A DNA stretch of 64,000 nucleotides from contig CM061132.1 of assembly GCA_030789695.1 (NCBI GenBank), forward strand, positions 158,950,817-159,014,816, written 5' to 3'. Within the stretch, counting starts at the first letter, position 1. Every line of letters begins with the position of its first letter. Both the position numbers and the translations under genes were made by a program. The notes beneath the pieces are model-generated. The model was not told where the DNA came from and ran no database searches. It worked only from the letters and a program-made list of their open reading frames with translations. Below, piece by piece: positions 31,777 through 41,519 of this stretch. This DNA comes from Scilla litardierei (Eukaryota; Streptophyta; Magnoliopsida; Asparagales; Asparagaceae).

Positions 31777-33821
31777 TCAAGTCTCTGCTTCTTCTTCTTC
31801 CTCTTCTTCTTCAGAGTCTTCAGAAAGGTCGGTCTGATATTGGGTTCTCGATTCAGCCATGAACCAATCCTTCGCACAAACCGACGCTTCTACTATATCT
31901 GGCTTCAGCCGTGACCTCTTGCTGCTAAGAACACGACTACCTGCACTAAAAGCAGACTCCGAAGCAATAGTGGATATGGGTATGGCTAACAAAGCACGAG
32001 CCATCATGGAAAGAATTGGATAACTATTCTTATATTGTTTCCACCATGACAGAACATCAAAACTCTCATTATTCAAGTCTTCTTCAGAAAATGGACAAGA
32101 ACTTGACAAATACCTAGACAGTTCACTAGCCGTGTCAGATGTTCTTTACTTCTTGCCCATAAGCAGGCGAACTCTGCTTGAAGCACTTGAAGATGATTGA
32201 ACATTAGATGTGAGTGCAGAACTACCATATCGTGTCTCATATAAAGCAAAAAGTGATCTTAAGCTATTCTTAAAACTAGCTTTGTGTTGTTCTGCTTCAG
32301 CTTGAAGGTTCAAGTTTTCGTAATAGGTATCTAAGAAGTCAAGTACTACATCCTCCTTAAACCGGGGATCTAAAACCTTCGCTATACAGTATAGCAAAGG
32401 AATAGGATTCCAATACTTACAGAGTTTAATCTACATTTGTTCTATTATTGTTTTAAGGTCTGGAGTCATACTGGTGTCATTATCTTTATGTTTTTGTATA
32501 ACTTCAGAGATCACGCTAATTGGTCTAAGCCTAGAACTGAAGTAGAGTAGTAAACACCAGAAAACTTGTTTGTTTTCAAGTAGAAAATTTCAAAAAAATC
32601 ATAAAGTTCATCTATAATTAGCCACTCATAATCACTAATTTCATAATCACTATCATTTGCAAGGTATGCACTTGCAAACTCACTAAGTTGGGTTTTATTC
32701 TGTCTCATACAACGTATCATTAGATACGTTGAATTCTACCTATGGGGGACACTAAATTTAATTGCCCTATAATGCAGTTGGTTACTACGACAAAACTGCC
32801 TATATTCCCTCTTTTTTTGTGAATTAGTTGTAATTAAAAGCATAAGGTTTCTAGCCTTTTCCAGATAAACAGAAGTAAGTTTAAGACCATCCTGAACTAC
32901 TAAGTTTAAAACATGGCATGCACAACTTTGATGAAAAATTAAACCATCTAGATCTGGGTTCCATTGACGTTGCAAAAAAGTAATGGCTTAAGTATTATTC
33001 GAAGCATTATCAAAAGTAATTGATAAAAATTTTTGCTCAATATCATAATCACGACAAATATTTTGCAAAGTCCTACCAATAACCACACCCTTGTGTGCAT
33101 GCTCTAACACCTTAAAACCAATAATTCTTTTCTGAATGATATAATCATGATCTGCAAAATGGGCCGTAAGACACATGTATGATGCACCCCATTTTGTAGT
33201 CCATATGTCAGAAGTTAAAGAAATCCTAGATTCTAAATTAAGAAAAATCTGATACAAATTTGCATGTCCTTCATGAAAAATAGTCATACAATCTTTTCGA
33301 AGGGTGTTCCTAGATAATTTTCTAAATGCAGGGTTAAATGCATTTTGCTGTAATCGCTCAAAGTCTGGGCTTTCAGCATAATTTAGAGGTTGTTCTTTGC
33401 ATAACACAAATCTCGCCATCTCTTTTCTCATATTTTCAACAGAATATGAGAAAGAAGTAAGAGAGGAAGATGATGAAGATAAATTTAATGTTGCTTGTCT
33501 AGCATCTTTTTTAACTTGCGATTTCATGTGTCTTAGCAGACGTGAAGTGCCAGCAGTATATGCGGCAGCAAAACTAGTTCTACATATCTTACAGAAGGCA
33601 CGAATTTGTTCGATGACATTACTATCTTTTACCATTTCACGAGAAAAGTGATCCCAAACACCGGACTTTGGTCCTTTCTTTTGGGTTTGTGTAGTAGGTG
33701 CAGGCATATGTGAAGCAGGGGTTGATGTTTGTGCCGGTGAACTTGTGTACGTGTGAGCAGCATGCGAGAAAGGTGAATGTGCAGGTGGTGGCATTACGGG
33801 GCTAGGATTATTACTAGCCAC
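31777..33821 (-). pseudogene. hAT transposase (Ac-like, BED finger), broken
   Basis: Reading on the minus strand from the ATG at 33821, a Pro/Ser/Thr-rich N-terminus is followed by a BED-type zinc finger (SGVWDHFSRE, C.IC, then H..RH). The catalytic region follows (SLTSDIWTTK, TFDNASNN, FHQSCACHVLNLVVQDG), and the hAT C-terminal dimerisation domain comes last (PILSMMARALLAIPIS, TIASESAFSAGSRVLS), with an acidic tail. The gene is broken by stops at 32988, 32736, 32431 and 32146 and by a frameshift near 32525, all within otherwise well-preserved sequence. An open frame also continues upstream of the ATG for about 40 codons, so the true start may lie higher or an intron may exist. The intact protein would cut and paste elements with matching ends, including probably the MITE at 7874. 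Confidence 0.9.
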
Positions 33822-34259
33822 ATAGTTATCAGTTTCTTGTGTTTCAATATTTCCTATATCAGGATTATAACCAGCCGCATAGTTACCACGTAGTACATCA
33901 GCATAATATTCATAATCGGCAGTATTAGTATCATCTATATATTAAAATTCATATTTATCTTCCTAGACAGTCCTGCCATTATGCTAATCTAAAATTTATA
34001 CTACAGAAACCTATTTGAGTATGACCGGAGTTGCAGAGACCGGACGTAGCGAATTGGAGTAGCGAGATGGTTGACGGTAGTGGCGGGATTGACGACTGTA
34101 GAGACGGTACTAGTGAGAGTTGTAGAACACCGGGTAGAGAGGAGTTTAGAAAATTGGAGTTTAGAGATTTTGTGAGGGAAGAGAGGAGTGTAGAGATTTT
34201 GTGAGTGTAGAAATAAGGGGGGTTTTATAGAGTGAGTGTGTTAATTAAAAAAAATCAAA

Positions 34260-34299
34260 CCGTTGCCAAACGGGCAAATTTTTGCCCGTTTGGCAACGG
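34260..34299. repeat. Perfect 19-bp hairpin in hAT subterminal region
   Basis: CCGTTGCCAAACGGGCAAA (34260-34278) and its exact inverse (34281-34299) are separated by TT. It lies near the inner hAT end on the transposase promoter side, where transposase-binding repeats would be expected. Confidence 0.85.
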
Positions 34300-35198
34300 G
34301 CACTTTGCTGCCGGGCCGGGCCGGGGGGGGGGGGGGCGCCTCAGCCCGGCCCTGGGGCCGGGCCCAGGCCGTAGCCCGGCCCGGGAATGGGTCCCGGGCC
34401 CGGGCCGGGCCGGCGGGCCAGGCGGGCCCCGGGCCATTTTGCCATGGTGAGTTTGAGGCGGCACGCCGCCACGACGTGCCATGGCGACACAAAGCACCCC
34501 ACAAAAACATAAGGCGCGCCACAAAAACAATTATTGTTCAATGAATAGGAAATTGTTTACATTCCCAGATGTTAATGGTACTCTTTTTCATTAATCCCTT
34601 ATAAATTGGGGATTTTGCGGGATTTTATTGTGGTTTAAATGCCGGCTCAAAGAGCACTTCACCGCCCTTCTATGTTTTTTTAAAAAAAACGATTCACCCT
34701 TTTTATAATGATTGCCTATTTAGAAATGTTTTAGTAAGTAAAGTACTCAACCAATGACTTCAATTAAAATCCTAAAAAGATTTCAAAAATTTTAATAAAA
34801 TCCAAAGAACATAAAACTTAATTAAAATCAATTAAAATCCAAAAAATTGACTCGTTCGAATTTCCATGGCCAAGCATCATTGTACTGCTCTGGCTTATAT
34901 TCTCGAACACCAAATATAATGCTCATGTATATAGGCACGTGCCTCACAAATTAATCTTCAGAAGAAAAAACATTCATTTGGTTCTCAAACCCGAAGGATA
35001 TGGATTTGGTAGGATTTGGAAACTAATCCATCTAAGTGGAGCATAGTCTACTGTCTACCTCTATATATATTATATAATATATACACACATTTGCCGCCTT
35101 AAGCCACGCCTTGAAAAACGTCGTGGCTCTGCCAAGGCTCCTAATGCTTGAGGCTTGACCTCACCGCCACGCCACGCCTCACGCCATTTAGAACCTTG

Positions 35199-35640
35199 CT
35201 CGCAACCAAACGACCCTGGTCATCAGCCGTAAGCCAAGGAATCACCCCTCTCAACTAAACGATCCTCAACCGTCGTCGGACGTAAGCCGAGGTAACTCCC
35301 TCGCCACCAAACGACCCTAGTCGTCAGCCGTAAGCCGAGGGATCACCACTTTCCATTGAACGATCCCCGATCGTCGTCGATCGTAAGCAGAGGGATCGTC
35401 CACGCCACCGAACGACCCTCGACCTTCGTCGGCCATAAGTCGAAGGGGCATCATCCCTCGCAACCAAACAACTCTAGTCATCAACTGTAAGCCGAGGAAT
35501 CACCCCTCGCCACACTGAATAACCATCGTTCGTCGTCGGTCATAAGCCAAGGGATCGCCCTCGCCACCGAACGACCCTTGACCATCGTCGACCATAAGTC
35601 AAAGGGGCCTCGCCCCTCACCACCTACCAACCCTATAAAT
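35199..35640. repeat. Tandem array, right part, with higher-order pattern
   Basis: About eight units of 49-56 bp begin near 35211, 35260, 35312, 35361, 35413, 35469, 35520 and 35572. Three unit types recur: type 1 with CAGCCGTAAGCC, type 2 with CGTCGTCG and GGGATCG, and type 3 with CTTCGTCGGCC and GAAGGGGCA. Their order, including the left part, is 2-3-1-2-1-2-3-1-2-3, a higher-order repeat. Confidence 0.8.
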
Positions 35641-36319
35641 GTTAGTCAAGACTTCAATTTACGTACTTAACGTATTTTTAACATTTTAAAATTTTACTTT
35701 ATAAATGTTAGTCAAGAGTTTTATAACAAAACTGATTTCAAAAATTCTTATAAAAATATTTTTAAGCACTAGACTAATTCTAATGTATTTCAGTAATTTC
35801 ATATTTCCATCAAATACTCAAAATAATTTCGATAAAAATTCATTTTCAATAATTACTGTTTTTGCTTAACGAATTAATTTTCCATTCAAACATCTTCAAA
35901 ACGTTTTCAAACTTCTACAATAGCATTCTATGATCATTTAGGGCTCTCTACATTAATTTCGTAATTTTCTGATGTCATTTCGACCTAGAACCCGCAAACC
36001 CGCTTTCTAAATGTTTTGGCCTAAAACTAGTATCTCCGTAGCTCAAATCCCAAAATGGTTTTTGAATTCACGATCCTCGTGACGATAACATCCCGTGGGT
36101 ATGTTTTTGTAATTTTTCGGAGTCGTATTCGAAAACAAGTTTGTAATCCTCCGCTTTGCTAATTACAATCGCTAATGACCATTAACCCCTAATTACCATC
36201 CTATCTACCCATCACCATGTTGGTTAGATCTGAAATGGTTCAGATCTACCCCCACATCTACCACCCATCTACCAGGTTGGTCTCCCCCCCACTAATTACA
36301 ATTTTGCCAATTCTAGTAC

Positions 36320-36330
36320 CTATATAAACC
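36320..36330 (+). promoter_or_regulatory. TATA box of the third LTR
   Basis: CTATATAAACC occurs at the place corresponding to the TATA boxes of LTRs A and B, followed by a CT-rich leader. Confidence 0.65.
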
Positions 36331-36412
36331 CCCCTCTCTTCACGTTTTAACTCACAGTTACCCTTTATCTCTCTCTCCCTTTTGGTTTTCAAAACCCAGG
36401 CCGAACAAAATG

Positions 36413-36414
<2 letters not shown>

Positions 36415-36448
<34 letters not shown>
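36415..36448. repeat. Run of 34 C
   Basis: A homopolymer of 34 cytosines in the leader of the third LTR. Its exact length should be treated with caution because such runs are commonly misread. Confidence 0.9.
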
Positions 36449-36449
<1 letters not shown>

Positions 36450-37373
36450 CGCGCTCTCTCTCTTCCTCTTTCTATCTGCCGCCCTCGTTCCCTATCTCCC
36501 TCCCTCCGCCACCCTCCCTCCGGCCTCGACCCTCGCTCCGCCGCTGACCGTCGCCTCCGCCGTCCTCCGTCCACCGCCACAGCGCCTGACAGACCCCCAC
36601 AGCACCGGCAAACCCCCGCACAGCCCCCTCGCCTCGACCACCGCCTCGACCGCCGCCCTCGTCTTCGCCGTCCGTGTCCCGCCGTCGCCGCCGAGCCCCG
36701 CCGCCGAGCGCCCCCGTCTGCCGCCGTCGAAGAGAGCTAGGTGTGTGAGTATTACTCGTAATGGAATTCTTGTAAATACGAACGATTTTCGTATTTACGT
36801 ATTTTCCTTAATTAATAAATGGGTATTATGGTCTTAAATCCATAACTTAAAATATATGCCTCAGAAAAATGTGAGACTAGCTCCAGAAAATCGGAAACAA
36901 TATTCTGGATCCAATGGCGCTGGTCTCATCTTGATCAGATGCTTACTTTTTACGAATCTTTTCTTTAACCTAAAAATTAAATACGTATAATTCATTCTAA
37001 AATCAGTAGCCCTCTGTTTTGACGTACACTGATACGTGATAAAATTATATATAATATTAATCTTCGAGACGGTCGTTTTGATTGCTTATTCAAATATTTT
37101 TGACTAGTATTGCTCTCGGAAGAAATTTCGGAAGTTATACATTACTTAAATAAATTGAGTTTTAAGGTTATTTTTGAGCTTCTGAAAATTAAAGAAAATA
37201 GCAGAAGCTTCTGAATATATTTTTCTTTTGCAGTAAAATTATAATATTTATTTTCAGCTTATGTAAAAATTTTGAACGATTTTCGACACCGTTTCAACCG
37301 GTTTTGAAAATCAAACGATCTAAGTACTTATATAGAAATGTCGTGTCTCTAAACAGTTATTCTTGTGTTGCAG

Positions 37374-37442
37374 ATTCTTGTGCACCAGCCTCCGCGGAAG
37401 CCATAGATCCTCTTTCAGCTAACTACGACGGCCTCGAATATT
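37374..37442 (+). other. Conserved exon-like segment in third LTR (69 nt)
   Basis: It is preceded by TTCTTGTGTTGCAG and followed by GTAAGTCACG. It is homologous to the segments in LTRs A and B. A possible donor upstream (GAGAGCTAG then GTGTGTGAG, 36741) would make an intron of about 633 bases, close to the roughly 630-640 bases in A and B. Confidence 0.5.
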
Positions 37443-38394
37443 GTAAGTCACGACAGATTCTAAACTTTGAAAACTAGTTATATGTGCTCGTATGAACCTG
37501 TAAAACACCACTTATATAGCCTCCGAACGGCTATTGACTTGTACCGAACTAGAGACCTGATAGACAAGTAATTTACCAAAGATTACTTTACCAACTTTCA
37601 ACTTTGGTGGTTGTAGCACGCAATTACCAACTTGGGTAAATTGTGTGCTAGGCCACACTACCACGTGCTCGAAGCACAGAAGTAACACCTTTTTTGTGTT
37701 GGATTTGTCTTTATCCTCTTTCTGGTTTTCAATGAGAAAGTCAACCAGTTGTCCTGGTTCGACTTGTAACATGTGGAACATCGTGTGGAATATCCTGTGG
37801 ATCATCCTGTAACAGACTTGTACTTGACACATCACCGTGGTTTTGGGGTAACTCACAGTTTGTGAGAGTGCGGGAGTGACTAGAGTTCATCTACATGTCG
37901 AGCTACTTGGGTTTCGGCATCCTGTCCAGCTGCCTGTGTTTCGACAAACATATATGCTGCTCGCCAGTATCCTGTCTAGTTGCCTGGGTTTTCGGCATTC
38001 GTCTGGGTAAGCGCACCCGGGTAAGAGATGAACTCAACGGCCACATATTGTACCCTCCTACTTGAGTCACGTAGTTCTAGTGTAGCTTGCACGGTCACCT
38101 CTTTACGGTACATGCACTTTACTTTCTACACTTGTCCAGACACTGCACTTTACTTTCTACACTTGCACAGTCACCATACTTTACTTGTCGTACTTTTAGC
38201 TACAGCAGTAGCCTGTTACACTTGCACTCCCACGTTCAGTTGTTCTCTTCTTTCGGTATTGTTTACTTTACTATCAGCTGCTCAGTTACTTTACTTTTCA
38301 CTTTGGTATGCTTGTACGTAGTTACCTTTGTCATACTTGTACAGTACTCCTTTTCTTTATTTAGAATTGTTGTGGCTTACCTTCGGTTCTATCT

Positions 38395-38481
38395 ATGGCA
38401 CCGCCAGAAGACAATCTGATTGAGAAGATTGCCCGAGAGTTCGAGGAGCCTGCATTTGATCCAGAGACCACAGAGTTTTAG
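38395..38481 (+). CDS. Small acidic ORF near LTR 3' end (28 aa)
   Basis: The frame MAPPEDNLIEKIAREFEEPA continues for eight more residues to a stop. It follows an acceptor-like TTTATTTAG. The homologous position in both LTRs of element B (minus-strand ATG at 16738 and 22413) starts MAPADEDLIEKIVPEIEEP, then loses the stop through a one-base difference. In element A the start codon is GTG. The solo LTR at 60869-63252 has a 35-residue acidic ORF at the same relative place. It could be an upstream ORF controlling translation of the element, or the start of gag. Translation is unproven. Confidence 0.35.
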   Translation: MAPPEDNLIEKIAREFEEPAFDPETTEF

Positions 38482-38731
38482 CTATTTGTGCTTGTGTACG
38501 TGTGATGCTATGTATTTTCTTTCTGCATTTCCTTTCAGTACTTTTCTTTTTATGTATTTGTGTGAGATAGTGTTGCTACTCGTTTGTATTTTAATTTGGA
38601 TTGTAATAATGTCTGTACGCTGGTTGAGTGTTTGGTACATCTCTGAGTTGTGGCTATGCTGATTTCACTGAAAACTGCAAGACCTGCAAATAAATCAAAT
38701 AAGTAACTGGCCCCGAGAGCGGGTCGTTACA

Positions 38732-39105
38732 CCCCGTGTGCTGCTCCTCCACCGCCGCCATCATCTCCGGTGGACAGCCCGCATTGCACCATCGCCGCCG
38801 CCATCGCAGTTGGACTGCACCCGCTAGCACCCGCCTCCAGCGTCCCCGCACATCCGCAACTTCATGCAAGGAGAAGCACGAACACATATACGTTAAATAT
38901 AGTACATTATATTATTATATTATTATATTATTATACAGTAAGCTATTGGTATATATATGTTTCATAATATATAATCATTAGGCTAATCCATATATATATA
39001 TATATATTATGTAAATGTCAGTATATATATATATATATATATTAATATACCTTAGTTTATATATTAGTTTATATATCTATTATACATTTGACAGTGTTTT
39101 TTGAA
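38732..39105. repeat. AT-rich DNA with TA microsatellites
   Basis: TA-dinucleotide runs near 38990-39008 and 39020-39042 and repeated TTAGTTTATATA. Similar TTAGTTTATATA DNA follows at 57606, which suggests that the two flanks were one AT-rich region before the insertion of the segment between them. Confidence 0.7.
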
Positions 39106-39119
39106 TCCTAGGGCTGACT

Positions 39120-39688
39120 AGGACAAGATAAAAGACGGTTGAGATTTGACCATGGAAAATTAACGGTTGAGATGGTTTGATGTAAAACTTTTTAAGAGAA
39201 ACTGAATTTTTTAAACTTTGTGTGGGTCCAATTCAGTTTTGAAACTGGGTTTTTGAAACATGGAATCATTGCAAATGCTAGGCTAAAGCTCAAAAAAATG
39301 TGTCGCACTAAAGCTCAACATGCCAACTGATGGGTTAAATTAAAATGAACGCACTAAAGCTCAAAACTGAGACTGTTGAGTTTTTTTTCGCACTAAAGCC
39401 AAACGCCCAATTAAGGCATGCAGACTAAAAAATGAGAACACGCCTAATTAAGGCAACGCAGTATTGTTCCGCCATCAATTAACAAAGAATCCAATAAAAA
39501 GGGCTAAATTAAACGCACAGAACACGCCTCCTCAAAGAACTCCTCGGCTCATCCGCCCGTCGCCTCGCCTTCTACACAAAAAACCCTAAATTAAAATGAA
39601 CATCTGCCATTAATTGGTTCCCCTTCAATTGCATTCGCCATCATCCAGAGCACCCGCCAGCCCCAAGAACATCCCCATCAATTTCTTC
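39120..39688. other. Left part of Helitron-like segment, no gene
   Basis: Contains repeated CACTAAAGCTCAA-type motifs (near 39283, 39307, 39351 and 39391). A CT-rich leader-like stretch follows from 39530. No coding frame is recognisable. Confidence 0.45.
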
Positions 39689-39693
39689 CTCTC

Positions 39694-41309
39694 TGATTCG
39701 GGGTATAAATTGATTATTTTCCCCCCTATTTCTGGGTATTTTATGTGTATATCATATCAATTTTGGCGTTGTTACTTGCATTTTCGTAATATCATGGTTT
39801 ATTAACGCCTAACTTATTTTTATACATAAAATACAATTTCTAGTGACTAATTTTAGCTCCTATTATTTTTCAGGTACTCCTGGGAATTTTCCAGATTTTC
39901 TGGAATTTTTCCAGGATTTTTCTAAGCTTGAAGCTATTTTTGGTGAATTATTGGAGCAATCTGGGCATTTCTGGGAATTTCTGAAAATTATTAAGAGAAA
40001 AAAAACAAGAGAAAAGTCTTATTGGGCCTTGAGGCCCGCGGCCCGCTTCTGAGCGGGCCGCTGCTGCGGGTAATTTAAAAAAAAAAAATTAAAATACTTT
40101 TTTTGGCCCAGCGGGCCGGCCCGCCTGGCCGGCCCGCCAGGCAAGCGCGCGCGCAAACGGAGGGGGGGCCAGCGCCCCCCCTTTGATTTACGCAGCGCTA
40201 CTGCGTAAATCAAGGGGGGGGGCCCGCCCCCCCCCCCAATTTTCGACGTATCGGGGGGGGGGGGGCCACGTGCCCCCCCCCATTTTGATGCTGCGTGAGT
40301 TCTGGGGGCGGAAAATTTAATCCCGCCCCCCCACTTCTGCACAATAGTTTTTTGAGGCCCGATTTTCTTGGGCAGATGAAAAAAAGGTAAAGGAGCTTGG
40401 GCCTGAAACTAAATTTTGTTCTGTTTTTTTTCTCTCTTTAAGGCTGAAGTGTTTTCACAATGAGGGGGAGTTTTTTTGGGCAGTTTTTTTGGTTCTCTTG
40501 GGTTTTCTCCTCTCAAAGAAATTGCTAGGGCTTGGATGATCTTGGAGAAGGAGGGAAGCTAAATAGAGAAGATCAAAGGGGAAGCTATCTTCTCACAAGG
40601 GGGTGTTCTTGCCTTAAGCTTGTATTTTCTTCATTTCTCTTGTTGAACTTTGTTGCTTGTAAAAACTTTTGGATGTTGATTTTGAAACCAAATATAGTGT
40701 TCTTGTGTATAATGAGTGGCTAGTCTTATTGTGTGTGTTTATGGTTGACGGTTGTATGTTGGGCTTGTAGATTTCATTTCCAACTTGATTTTAACCTCTT
40801 GTATGTGGATGATACATTGAGTTAGGGTTGTCTATTGGAACCCTAGTGGGAAATCCAAAGAGAGGCTCATCCTATTGGATCCTCTCTATTGTGTTTATTG
40901 TAAAATTTCCTCAATGTTTCATTCACTATCTTTTCGCACTCAACATGTTCGATGAAATGCCAAACTATCCGATCACTCTCTCCTTAGCCGGATGAGGGAT
41001 CGTAGTGATTCGAAATGAAGTTTGAAGCCCGACTACACCATGAAACCATGAACACTCACATTTCTCATCTTTGTTTGCTATCTTACATATTTCGTTGTTT
41101 GCATGCTTAACGGAAGTTCGTTCTAAAAATTCACTCAACCGGCCCTCTCCCCCAAAGGGTGGTATTTCTCACACCGCATAAGCTAATTGTGTCCGTTGTT
41201 GATTGTAAGCGAGTTGTCCCCGTGTTCGACCCTAGGCTCACTAGGATTTTTACTACTTGGCGACCTCCTACACTTGGGAGTTAGCACGTGCAATCTTTTG
41301 TTCACGCCA
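39694..41309 (+). repeat. Athila 5' LTR, 1616 bp
   Basis: Begins TGATTCGGGG and ends TTCACGCCA. It contains a GC-rich middle with G and C runs and a hairpin at 40183-40213, then AT-rich leader sequence. Confidence 0.95.
40171..40222. repeat. Strong hairpin in Athila LTR
   Basis: TTGATTTACGCAG (40183-40195) and CTGCGTAAATCAA (40201-40213) pair perfectly around CGCTA, and the stem is prolonged by C-run and G-run. The second LTR repeats it at about 48614-48644. More G and C runs follow. The region may act in RNA folding or termination of the transcript. Confidence 0.8.
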
Positions 41310-41315
41310 AGTTTT

Positions 41316-41333
41316 TGGCGCCGTTGCCGGGGA
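41316..41333 (+). other. Athila primer binding site (tRNA-Asp type)
   Basis: TGGCGCCGTTGCCGGGGA lies six bases after the LTR end. This is the primer site known from Athila-like plant elements, complementary to tRNA-Asp. Confidence 0.9.
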
Positions 41334-41519
41334 CAACGGTTTTACCATCGACAATTGCACTACTTTTAGCTTTACTTTGTGATTATATCATCTTTTCGTA
41401 CATAATCGTATATAAATTTCACTTTGTTTGTTTTCGTTTTCTTTACATACCATCGATTGCTTGTTTAGTTTATGTGGCTTCGAACACCTCGAACACATAG
41501 ATTAACACGCACACACGTC

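Larger units (their letters stand above)
31106..34450 (-). mobile_element. Inner hAT element with broken transposase gene
   Basis: A 3345-bp element flanked by a perfect 8-bp duplication GTTTGAGG (31098-31105 and 34451-34458). Its ends are TCAAGGTGTAAAATCGGCCC and, reversed, TCACCATGGCAAAATGGCCC. They are followed inward by CCCGGCCCGGG-rich subterminal DNA, as in the MITE at 7874-8232. The transposase gene reads on the minus strand. It is nested within the outer hAT. Confidence 0.92.
31019..35198. mobile_element. Outer hAT element, non-autonomous, split by inner hAT
   Basis: It is flanked by a perfect 8-bp duplication CTCGCAAC (31011-31018 and 35199-35206). Its ends are CAAGGTTCTAAAAAACTCGC and, reversed, CAAGGTTCTAAATGGCGTGA. 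Without the inner element it is about 0.83 kb and consists of CGCC/GGCG-rich ends with AT-rich middle. It carries no transposase of its own. It landed inside the tandem array. Confidence 0.88.
35655..38731 (+). mobile_element. Third LTR of the A/B family, left end truncated
   Basis: On the plus strand this 3.08-kb stretch matches the reverse complement of LTRs A and B from near their start to the terminal GCGGGTCGTTACA (38719-38731). The first roughly 25 bases of the LTR are missing. No primer site follows, so it is probably an old solo LTR or an end fragment. It is a mosaic by eye: the middle (37540-37850) is closer to A, and the end (38640-38731) is closer to B. Confidence 0.82.

Noticed and set aside
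33930..34020. Helitron-like start TCTATATATTAAAATTCAT
   Set aside because: It lies inside the hAT element upstream of the transposase, with no matching right end. AT-rich chance similarity is more likely.
34232..34544. Gly/Pro/Arg-rich frames at the hAT right end
   Set aside because: They are due to the CCCGGGCC-rich subterminal DNA and a G run.
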